From positions 1,508,001 to 1,572,000 of the forward strand of contig NZ_CP113865.1 of assembly GCF_026810225.1 (NCBI RefSeq): a stretch of DNA of 64,000 nt, in the 5' to 3' direction. Shown here in pieces: positions 7,064-14,024 of this stretch (positions within the stretch are counted from its first letter, which is position 1; each line of letters starts with the position of its first letter). The DNA is from Caldicellulosiruptor morganii. GTDB lineage: Bacteria; Bacillota; Thermoanaerobacteria; Caldicellulosiruptorales; Caldicellulosiruptoraceae. Made by a program: the position numbers and the translations under genes. The notes under the pieces were generated by a model. The model was not told where the DNA came from, did no database searches, and saw nothing but the letters and a program-made list of their open reading frames with translations.

Positions 7064-8632
7064 TTATCTTCCACTGAACTGCTGAGAAAGCCATGAACTT
7101 TGAGTGTTCATCTGGGCAATCAATCTCTCAAGCTGTGTAAACTGCCTGTAGTATCTATCTTCAATTCTCTTTAGTCTATCCTGCTCAGCATTCATCTGGT
7201 CTATAATTGTCCTCAGCTGTTTTCCTATTGAACTATTTGGATCATATGAACCTGTAAAATATGGCTTTCCTGCTTTGTTGTATATCTTCTTAAGAGTATC
7301 ATTTGCAATATTGTAAAGGCGCTGCAAAATCCCATCATCTTCATTGGAATTAGAATCAGAACCGGTTAAGGTAAAGAGTTTCACAAATGCATCAAAATTG
7401 TTTGCTATTGCATCTTTCAGCTTGCTCTCATCTTTTATATAAATCTTCCCTTCTTTGCTTTCAAAATAGCTAAAAGTCTCTATTCCCGCCTCTGAAATTG
7501 TATCAAGATTTGCTGGAAGCCCGGGAACCTGCTTGTAAAGGTAATATCTGACGTTGTCTAAAAAGCCAGATAAGATTGAATCACCATATAGAAGCCCTTT
7601 TTTTGCAGCATCTTCCCACTTTTGAATATCAGTGTCTTTCATCTGAGCTTTTTGCTCATCTGTCAGAGGCAAATAATCTCTGTTTCGTTTTTCTGTTATT
7701 TTACTGTAAATCTTGCTGACAAGGTCGTTGTATTTGTTTATAAATTCTTTGATATTGTTAACAACAGCATCCACATCTTTTGAGATGGAAAATGACTTAT
7801 ACTCATCTGCTGTAATTTTGTTCAGTGTAATGCTCATCCCATATACGTTTATTGTATTTGTTGCCGACCGAATAGGTGATTCGTTATTAAAGCTATCTTT
7901 AATAAACACTTTTGCATCTGTTCCGACTCCACTTGCAACCTCATTATCATCGCTTTTGTTCAAATCTCTCATAGTAAAGCTAATATTGCTACCCGTCTTC
8001 TGTGAAGCTATTATAAGCTTGTGCAGTGTTGAATCATAATAGGCTCTCAAACTCCCATCGCTGCTGAAAGCTGAATTTATTGCTTTTGCCAAATTTGCCC
8101 CAAATGTATCTACACTATCTGAAGGATTCCAGGTAAGTGTTATAGTCTTTGTTACAGTTGAACTGCCAACTGTCAAATCAATCTGCAAAGAAACATTATT
8201 ATTTGAATCTCTAACAATACCATTAAGTGTAGTATCACTAACAACTGCATTTGCAGGAGTAGCAAGCTGTTCAACTTTTATTTGATAATTCCCCTCTAAG
8301 ACATTTGCCGAGCCCACAACACCAATATACCCACTGTCAACAGCTTCACCGCTTGTTTTGTATTTTACAAAATTGCTCGAAAGTTTTAGATTAAATACAT
8401 AATCTTTAAAGCTGGAAATTGCACTTGCCATGTCCATATAATCCTGACGCTGCCACTCAAGTAGCTGCTTTTGCTGATAGAGCTTATTGTACTTTGTCTT
8501 TTCAATGCTCATCAAACCCTGTATGATAGAGTCGGTATCAAGTCCGCTTGCAAGCCCGCCAATTCTGGTGTAATACTTATATGTCGAATAAGGATTTGTC
8601 GAAGCTGTAGAACCTGTTGAATTGACATTCAT
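7064..8632 (-). CDS. fliD: Flagellar filament cap protein FliD
   Basis: FliD forms the pentameric cap at the filament tip and guides flagellin polymerisation. The 522 residues include the N-terminal RIGGLASGLDTDSIIQGLMSIEKTKYNKLYQQKQLLEWQ-type coiled region and the C-terminal LERLIAQMNTQSSWLSQQF, both diagnostic, with a variable middle exposed outside the cell. The length fits. It lies 15 bp downstream of flaG and 50 bp upstream of fliS. Confidence 0.95.
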   Translation of the reverse strand: MNVNSTGSTASTNPYSTYKYYTRIGGLASGLDTDSIIQGLMSIEKTKYNKLYQQKQLLEWQRQDYMDMASAISSFKDYVFNLKLSSNFVKYKTSGEAVDSGYIGVVGSANVLEGNYQIKVEQLATPANAVVSDTTLNGIVRDSNNNVSLQIDLTVGSSTVTKTITLTWNPSDSVDTFGANLAKAINSAFSSDGSLRAYYDSTLHKLIIASQKTGSNISFTMRDLNKSDDNEVASGVGTDAKVFIKDSFNNESPIRSATNTINVYGMSITLNKITADEYKSFSISKDVDAVVNNIKEFINKYNDLVSKIYSKITEKRNRDYLPLTDEQKAQMKDTDIQKWEDAAKKGLLYGDSILSGFLDNVRYYLYKQVPGLPANLDTISEAGIETFSYFESKEGKIYIKDESKLKDAIANNFDAFVKLFTLTGSDSNSNEDDGILQRLYNIANDTLKKIYNKAGKPYFTGSYDPNSSIGKQLRTIIDQMNAEQDRLKRIEDRYYRQFTQLERLIAQMNTQSSWLSQQFSGR

Positions 8633-8647
8633 ACCCTTTCACCACCT

Positions 8648-9052
8648 TTACTTTCGCTCATCAACAAATATGCCCGCAAGCTCCCACAACTTTGCAATTA
8701 TGTCCAAAATCTTCTCTGGTGGAATTTCACGAATAAGCTCATTTGTCTCTTTGTCATATACCTTCACAACTATTTCATGTGTCTCTTTGTGTATTGAAAA
8801 CTCAAGCCTTGTATACTTTGCCTCAAAAGCTTTATTTGCCTGATTTATCATCTTTATGAGAGTGTCTTCATCTATTTCTTTTTTGCTGTTTTTATTCTCT
8901 AATTTATCATAAACCTCATCTTTATTTATACTCTTTTCTTCCTGAAGGTTAGCCTCAATGTTCTCAGGCTTAACTTTACTTTCTTGAATTCTTGGCACTG
9001 CATTTGATATATCAATGGTCTTGACTCCAATTCCATCAACAACCATTTTCAA
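8648..9052 (-). CDS. flaG: FlaG family flagellar protein
   Basis: The 134-residue protein has a polar, probably disordered N-terminal half and a conserved C-terminal FlaG domain with LEFSIHKETHEIVVKVYDKETNELIREIPPEKILDI. FlaG proteins influence filament length; the molecular role is not settled. It heads the flaG-fliD-fliS-fliT string and has a sigma-D type promoter directly upstream. Confidence 0.9.
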   Translation of the reverse strand: MKMVVDGIGVKTIDISNAVPRIQESKVKPENIEANLQEEKSINKDEVYDKLENKNSKKEIDEDTLIKMINQANKAFEAKYTRLEFSIHKETHEIVVKVYDKETNELIREIPPEKILDIIAKLWELAGIFVDERK

Positions 9053-9083
9053 GTTCCCTCTCTTTAGAGTATTTCTCTATATA

Positions 9084-9111
9084 TTATCGGTGGGAAAAAG
9101 AAAAAAGTTTA
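9084..9111 (-). promoter_or_regulatory. Sigma-D (sigma-28) type promoter of flaG-fliD-fliS
   Basis: On the minus strand TAAA (9108-9111) and CCGATAA (9084-9090) are separated by 17 bp, with the -10 element about 30 bp before the flaG start. The flagellin promoter at 20308-20335 has the same elements and the same 17-bp spacer, and flgM has a near copy. Confidence 0.8.
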
Positions 9112-9154
9112 ATAAGTAAACTGGGACAAAACACAATTTTAATTGTTTACAATC

Positions 9155-9496
9155 TCAAAAACAAGAATTGTCACGAATTTTTAATAAATTTTCTCGACCA
9201 TAAAATTCCAATAAATTTAAACCTTCTACTCGATCAAACTTTTTAATTTGGTTTTTTAATCTCTCAATACTTGCCATTGTAACGCAACCAACAACAGCTT
9301 TGAGATTTGCCTCCTGAAGTTTCATTGCTAAAAAAGCTAAAAACTTGATAACTTCTTCATCAAATAAATCAGGTCCAACTTTTGTTTCATAGAATTCACC
9401 ACATATACCATTCCACGCTGCAATATCAACCGTCTTTCTCTCCTCAGTTGATATTAGTTCTCCTTTTATCTTAACACCACATCCTTGTGAAACTAT
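9155..9496 (-). pseudogene. Gene fragment, unrecognised
   Basis: An open frame of about 113 codons runs down to a TGA at 9155 but has no plausible start at its 5' end, where a stop at 9497-9499 closes it. The translation (VDIAAWNGICGEFYETKVGP, LAFLAMKLQEANLKAVVGC) looks like real protein sequence. It sits immediately downstream of the 74-residue frame at 9510-9734, in another reading frame, so the two may be halves of one frameshifted gene. No family recognised. Confidence 0.45.
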
Positions 9497-9509
9497 TTAA
9501 CCCGGGATG

Positions 9510-9734
9510 TTATATTTTTTCTTTTTTCTCTTTTGTAGCTTCAAATCTTAGTGCAACATACATATTGCCATTTTTATTATCAGCAACTTCACTCCAACTT
9601 TTTACTTCGATCAAAAATGGAATATCTTTAATTTTACTTGCTTCTATTTCTTTTAATTTTTCTGCCTTTAACCTTATTAACTCAGTCTTAACAAGCTGAA
9701 TTGGATGAAAAATAATATTCTCCCAATTTATCAT
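9510..9734 (-). CDS. Hypothetical 74-residue protein, possibly 5' half of a broken gene
   Basis: It starts with a good ribosome-binding region (GGGAGTGAAGTAA before the ATG) and opens MINWENIIFHPIQLVKTELI, with LIEVKSWSEVADNKNGNMYVALRFE later. No family recognised. It overlaps the 3' end of the 192-residue frame upstream. The frame ends in a run of AAA/GAA codons just before the fragment at 9155-9496, so the original product may have been longer. Confidence 0.45.
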   Translation of the reverse strand: MINWENIIFHPIQLVKTELIRLKAEKLKEIEASKIKDIPFLIEVKSWSEVADNKNGNMYVALRFEATKEKKEKI

Positions 9735-10263
9735 TTACTTCACTCCCATAAATTGTTTTATAATATAAATAAAAACCTGCATTTGAACTGCAGGTTTTTA
9801 CAATACTATCTTTGTTGATTTTTTCAAATTCAAATACATCAGGCAAATCAAATACCAGTTCAGATTTTAAATTAAAATCAAATTTCTCCGAAAGTCTATC
9901 AATTACACTTTTTGATATTCCATAAAGCCAGTCAATTACTTCAACAAAATCACCACTTTTATATGCATCTTCCAAATAGAAAATATAATAATCAATTACC
10001 GCTTCAAAATTATCTATAAACTCTCCATATGCCTCAACCAAATCTATTAAATTTAAAATATAGTCCTTACCTTTTTCCTCAAACCATTCCCTTAATAATT
10101 TCTTCTCTTCCTCCGCTACTTCAGAACAACTTTGAATAAATTTAAACATTTCAAAATAAATCTTCAAGAACTCAATAAGTTTGAAAAAATTTGGGTTTTT
10201 GTCCTGTGAAAAATTCTTTAATCGATAAATTATTTCATTAAAAGCATTAAAATTTGCTCTCAT
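9688..10263 (-). CDS. Hypothetical helical protein with a suspicious C-terminus
   Basis: The open frame encodes a 192-residue, helical, acidic and aromatic-rich protein (FFKLIEFLKIYFEMFKFIQSC; EFIDNFEAVIDYYIFYLEDAY). No family recognised. I chose ATG 10263, with GAAGG upstream. A terminator-like hairpin with a T-run (9773-9797) lies inside its last 35 codons, and the next gene's start and ribosome-binding site lie inside its end. The last part is therefore probably not native and the true gene may be 3'-truncated. Confidence 0.5.
   Translation of the reverse strand: MRANFNAFNEIIYRLKNFSQDKNPNFFKLIEFLKIYFEMFKFIQSCSEVAEEEKKLLREWFEEKGKDYILNLIDLVEAYGEFIDNFEAVIDYYIFYLEDAYKSGDFVEVIDWLYGISKSVIDRLSEKFDFNLKSELVFDLPDVFEFEKINKDSIVKTCSSNAGFYLYYKTIYGSEVNDKLGEYYFSSNSAC
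9773..9797 (-). terminator. Terminator-like hairpin inside an open frame
   Basis: The minus-strand stem AAACCTGC/GCAGGTTT is followed by a T-run. It falls within the 3' part of the 192-residue open frame, which suggests that the frame reads through a former gene end. Confidence 0.55.
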
Positions 10264-10534
10264 AATTTTCACCTTCTAAATCAAATATATAATTAATTAT
10301 GACACAACGCTCTTTTAATTATATGCATAAAAATATAAAAAGGTCAACCAAAATTTTATTAATGCCACATACCAAGTTTATATTAAATTATAACTTCTTT
10401 TTTAATTGTATACAAAAAAGATTTTCCTTAAACCTATTATTTACCTTATGAAAAAGCTTAAAAAACCATTCATCATTTAAGCTTAATTTTTCACTAAACA
10501 AATATTTCTGGATTTAAGCCCCATAAAATTTTAA

Positions 10535-10666
10535 CTATGTAAAAAACAAAACTATATCCTTAATTAGTCTTTTTATTGCTTCACACAAAAGGTTTCTCAT
10601 CTTCTCAAAATTATCTTTATATTCTTTCATCAAATTATCTAATTCTTCACAATAACTCATAATCAT
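10535..10666 (-). CDS. Small 43-residue protein
   Basis: A short frame starts MIMSYCEELDNLMKEYKDNF and ends in a hydrophobic tail (RLIKDIVLFFT), preceded by TAAGGTGA. It is helical and charged and could be a small helper or antitoxin-like protein, but nothing identifies it. The flanking stretch 10273-10534 is AT-rich without a recognisable gene. Confidence 0.35.
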   Translation of the reverse strand: MIMSYCEELDNLMKEYKDNFEKMRNLLCEAIKRLIKDIVLFFT

Positions 10667-10742
10667 TCACCTTACCCACAACAAAAGCTTTTTTGGCTAT
10701 TGAGTTGCTTGCTAAGAAGATTCCCAAACCAAATGTATCGTC

Positions 10743-10853
10743 TCATCTTCTTTTGTTTTTGTCCCTTCTCTTTTCCAAAACATAGTTTTCTAAAACAAAA
10801 AAGCCATTCAGTCTAAAATACCAGTAAGCAAGTTTTTCAGCGTAGTTTCTCAT
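10743..10853 (-). pseudogene. Truncated N-terminus of an unidentified protein
   Basis: A 36-codon frame with GGAGAGAAAAAAG before the ATG reads MRNYAEKLAYWYFRLNGFFV and stops after a basic stretch. The opening looks like the start of a longer globular protein, so this is most likely a truncated gene in the decayed island 9.1-13.2 kb. Confidence 0.4.
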
Positions 10854-10908
10854 CTTTTTTCTCTCCTTATAAACTTATAAAAGAAAGCTTAAACTCTAAT
10901 GGCAACAT

Positions 10909-11556
10909 TTACATTTCCTCTTCACTTTCAACCGGCGGAAGTAAATTGATAAACCTTGCCAGACATAGTAATGTCATGAATAAACCGGTTATGTTTTCAA
11001 AAAATATTAAGTTTACAATAGTAGAATTTCTCCCGCCTGCAATTTGTTCTATTTCATCTGCATTGAATATTGCAACATTTAATATATTTGCGCGAATAAA
11101 ATCCCAGATAGAACTATTATCAGGAAAGTTTCCGCCTATCTTCAAAAGACAAATCATCATTGCTGAATACCACAGCATGATCTCAACAAAATTATGAAGA
11201 AGCAATATAACTGTTCTCGTTACAGATTTTATCGAATATTTTTGATTATTTTTTTTGGCTCTTATTCTATCGAAAAACAAAACATTTACCTGATACACTA
11301 TTATTTCAAAAACCCTCAAAACTCCATAAGTTAAAATTATCCAAAAGATAATTTTAAAACAGGAATTTATATAATATGTTGCAACTACAGCCAAAAAAGA
11401 AAAAAGTAGATTCCCCAATACCCATGCATCAACTAAAAAATAGCCCATATTTTTTGCAATCTTTCTAATCCAGTAAAATATTGAAATTTTGCTTAAGTAA
11501 TAAAAAATTCTTTCCCAAAAAGTGACTATAAAGCTGTCACTAAAGTTTTTGCTCAT
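10909..11556 (-). CDS. Four-helix membrane protein, channel-like, partner of the cyclase-like gene
   Basis: This 215-residue protein has about four membrane segments: near residues 43-66, 68-90, 113-135 and 183-205. The last, in IFFENITGLFMTLLCLARFI, resembles the inner pore helix of two-helix potassium-channel-type proteins (pattern G-x4-L-x3-LARFI), preceded by a long loop where a selectivity filter would lie. The loop here (NADEIEQIAGG) has no TxGYG filter. The start is ATG 11556 with GAGGTG eight bases upstream. It lies 40-50 bp downstream of the cyclase-like gene, so the two look like a signal-maker and membrane effector. The channel similarity is inference. Confidence 0.6.
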   Translation of the reverse strand: MSKNFSDSFIVTFWERIFYYLSKISIFYWIRKIAKNMGYFLVDAWVLGNLLFSFLAVVATYYINSCFKIIFWIILTYGVLRVFEIIVYQVNVLFFDRIRAKKNNQKYSIKSVTRTVILLLHNFVEIMLWYSAMMICLLKIGGNFPDNSSIWDFIRANILNVAIFNADEIEQIAGGRNSTIVNLIFFENITGLFMTLLCLARFINLLPPVESEEEM

Positions 11557-11604
11557 GTGTGACACCTCAACTGTTTAACTTATAAAATCTCATCAGAGCA
11601 AATT

Positions 11605-12441
11605 TTATTGTTTATTTGAATTATTATTTCCATATAATAACTTATATAGACCATCTTTGAAATTAACATATATTTGATCCATATCTTTAGTTTCTTTATT
11701 TTCTCCATCCTGCGATACTTGTCCACTATTCCTCTCTTTATTTCCTACTCGCAATTGATGTAACTCGGTATAATATTTATCAATTTCTCTTATCTTTTCA
11801 CTATCATCTTCATCCAACATCCAGTAAACCCTAAAACAATCCTTTAAGCGCTCAGATTCATTAATTTTTTTAACAATAAGTCCATCTTTATTCCTAAAAT
11901 TACTATTCTTACAATTATTAAAAAGATTAATACCGCTTCCACTTATATTGCAAATAAATTCTCCACCTACAGCATACTTTTCACAAAGCTCAAAAGCTTT
12001 TAAATAACCTTCTCCGTAAATAAAGTTTTTATCAATACGTTCATGCTCCAATCTATTTTGATATACAAAGTTACCGTAATAAACTCCAACAGATAATAAT
12101 TCTCTCTTTTCTAAAAAACTTCTGCACATATTTTTTAAACATAAAAGTAAATCTGCTAAGGCAGCTTTTAAAACATTTTTCTTTTTTGCTGGTTCATCAA
12201 TATATCTATATCCTTTGCAAAAACTTACATATATAATGCCACAGTCAGATACAAAAATCCCATTTAGAGAATAACATTTTGAATAATTTGTAGGATTAAA
12301 GTTTTTCAGCTCCCGGTAGCCTATAGAATAAAAAGAACCTAAAATTTCTTTCGCTTTCTCTTCATCCTTACACAAAATCTTTTTAAAACCACTTATATCA
12401 ACAAAAGCTACAAAAGTTTCTCCGTTAAAATCTTTTAACAA
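11605..12441 (-). CDS. Class III nucleotide-cyclase-like protein
   Basis: The roughly 278-residue protein matches the cyclase homology fold: FVAFVDISGF with a first metal-binding Asp (D15), SDCGIIYVSF with a second (D66), and SVGVYYGNF followed by YGEGYLKAFEL, the place of the usual G-x3-N-x3-R helix. The transition-state Asn and Arg of classical adenylate cyclases appear replaced (Leu and Glu), so substrate or activity may differ. There is no membrane or sensor domain. The start is probably TTG 12441, since GAGGTGG lies six bases upstream. It is followed by the channel-like membrane gene, an arrangement recalling the cyclase-effector (Pycsar) anti-phage systems. Confidence 0.65.
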   Translation of the reverse strand: MLKDFNGETFVAFVDISGFKKILCKDEEKAKEILGSFYSIGYRELKNFNPTNYSKCYSLNGIFVSDCGIIYVSFCKGYRYIDEPAKKKNVLKAALADLLLCLKNMCRSFLEKRELLSVGVYYGNFVYQNRLEHERIDKNFIYGEGYLKAFELCEKYAVGGEFICNISGSGINLFNNCKNSNFRNKDGLIVKKINESERLKDCFRVYWMLDEDDSEKIREIDKYYTELHQLRVGNKERNSGQVSQDGENKETKDMDQIYVNFKDGLYKLLYGNNNSNKQ

Positions 12442-12557
12442 AATAATCCACCTCAACTTTTTATTATAACTTAAGTTGTTTAAGAAATTACTTCACCATT
12501 ATTGTAACTACATAAAATTACAAAATATTACATGCGTATTTAGAAAATTGCAGTTTC

Positions 12558-13137
12558 TTAAGTGGAATACATTAACTCTATAAAATAATTAACCATTATC
12601 CAGTCAACGTGTCTTTTATATGTTCTAAAACCTCTTAGCCGTACTTGTTCTAAATTATATTCTCCTTTCAGCTTCCCAAATAATCTTTCAATCTTTATCC
12701 TTTGTTTATATAACCTTTGTCCTTCTTTACTTCTTAAAAATTCTATGTTTTTTGCTCTCAGAATATTTTTCACATTGTTGAAATCCTTACTATTTCTCTT
12801 ATTTATTCCCGCTACAAACTTTATTCCAAGTCTATCAGCCACATCAAATCACTTTGCACAATCATAACCTGTATCTGCTAATATTACATCAGGTCCAAAT
12901 ATCTTAGCTTCATACAAAAGTTCTACCGCTTTACTATCATGAATATTTGCACATGTCAACCACTATACTATCGGTATGACCTTATCTTCAACTGTTGCTA
13001 GCACATGTAATTTATACCCATTGTAAAAACCTAAACTAATACATTTTCCTACTCCTGCTTCTCTATCACCCCTCGAGCTTCTCAAAGGCGTAGAATCTAT
13101 AGCACAAACTTCTGTCTGGTGGTCTATTTCTCTTAAA
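12558..13137 (-). pseudogene. Degenerate DDE transposase (IS4/IS5 superfamily)
   Basis: Read on the minus strand, the frame carries the transposase motifs AIDSTPLRSSRG (first Asp), ILADTGYD (second Asp) and IERLFGKLKGEYNLEQVRLRG (Glu). It is interrupted by two in-frame stops (after VIPI and before FDVADRL). The 94-codon piece at 12558-12842 is its intact C-terminal part. The N-terminus is missing. It marks past insertion activity in the island between flaG and the flagellin glycosylation genes. Confidence 0.8.
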
Positions 13138-13181
13138 AAAAACTTTTAACTATAAATACTTATGTAGATATACTACAAAAG

Positions 13182-13757
13182 TCATTCCATAATAAGTTCT
13201 TCTCCATTCGTAAACCATTTTATTAAAGGTTTTTCATTAAATTTTTCACAAACATAAAATCCAATAAACACACCATATTTATAATTCAGGCTTCCATTGC
13301 CTCTAGATGTATATTGCTTTAGCTTATATATATCCCATTCAATATCTGAAGTATTTGAGGAGTTTATTTTCTTTACTTCAACAATAAGCAAATTAAATTT
13401 ATTCACCTTTCTCCTGTGAACAATTATATCTGGATATACACTAACTTCATTATGATTAGTATTAAAATTGGTTCTTTCGTTGTATTTATTATAAATATTT
13501 TCAATTACTTTCCGCCCACTTTCATGTTCTTCATTCCCATTATATTCACAATCTACGTCAAACCATTGTCCAAATAACCACTCTATGTATACAGCAAGTC
13601 GATGTGTAATTGCTCTCTCATGTAATCCCTTTTTTAATAAACACGATTCCTTTTTAAGAAATATATCAATTGCTTTATCCAAATATATTTTTAACAGTTC
13701 GGGACAATCCTCAAAAAGATTAAAAATGTCTGTCAGTGTTTTGCTGTTATTATTCAT
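13182..13757 (-). CDS. PD-(D/E)XK nuclease-like protein
   Basis: The 191-residue protein shows a nuclease-type core: an early HERAITHRLAVYIE helix (E47), then PD110 in VYPDIIVHRR and E127-x-K129 in LLIVEVKK. This order is that of PD-(D/E)XK enzymes, found in restriction, repair and mobile-element functions. Its substrate is unknown and it has no methyltransferase neighbour. It stands between a dead transposase and the glycosyltransferase fusion. The stretch 13758-14024 upstream is AT-rich and holds no gene I can see. Confidence 0.65.
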   Translation of the reverse strand: MNNNSKTLTDIFNLFEDCPELLKIYLDKAIDIFLKKESCLLKKGLHERAITHRLAVYIEWLFGQWFDVDCEYNGNEEHESGRKVIENIYNKYNERTNFNTNHNEVSVYPDIIVHRRKVNKFNLLIVEVKKINSSNTSDIEWDIYKLKQYTSRGNGSLNYKYGVFIGFYVCEKFNEKPLIKWFTNGEELIME

Positions 13758-14024
13758 ACTTAACTATTCCTCTCCTTTGTAACTTTCTATAAATTTAAAT
13801 TTCTATAAATTCAATAAATTTTAAAACCACATAATTATCTCTTAGTATTCCTTTAACTTGCCACTTTTACAATCGTTAATTTTATATCTATTGTATAAAG
13901 CTGGTAATTTACAAGATAATATCTTTAGAACGAAAATAAACTAATTTTATTTTTATTAATTGTGTGTACCGTAAATATAGATAATCAATATATTTTATTC
14001 AAAAAGTTATTCCCAATAAATATT

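Noticed and set aside
12460-12560. Inverted TTTCTTAA-type repeats beside the degenerate transposase
   Set aside because: The repeat is short and AT-rich and no matching partner was found at the other end, so I do not call it a terminal inverted repeat.
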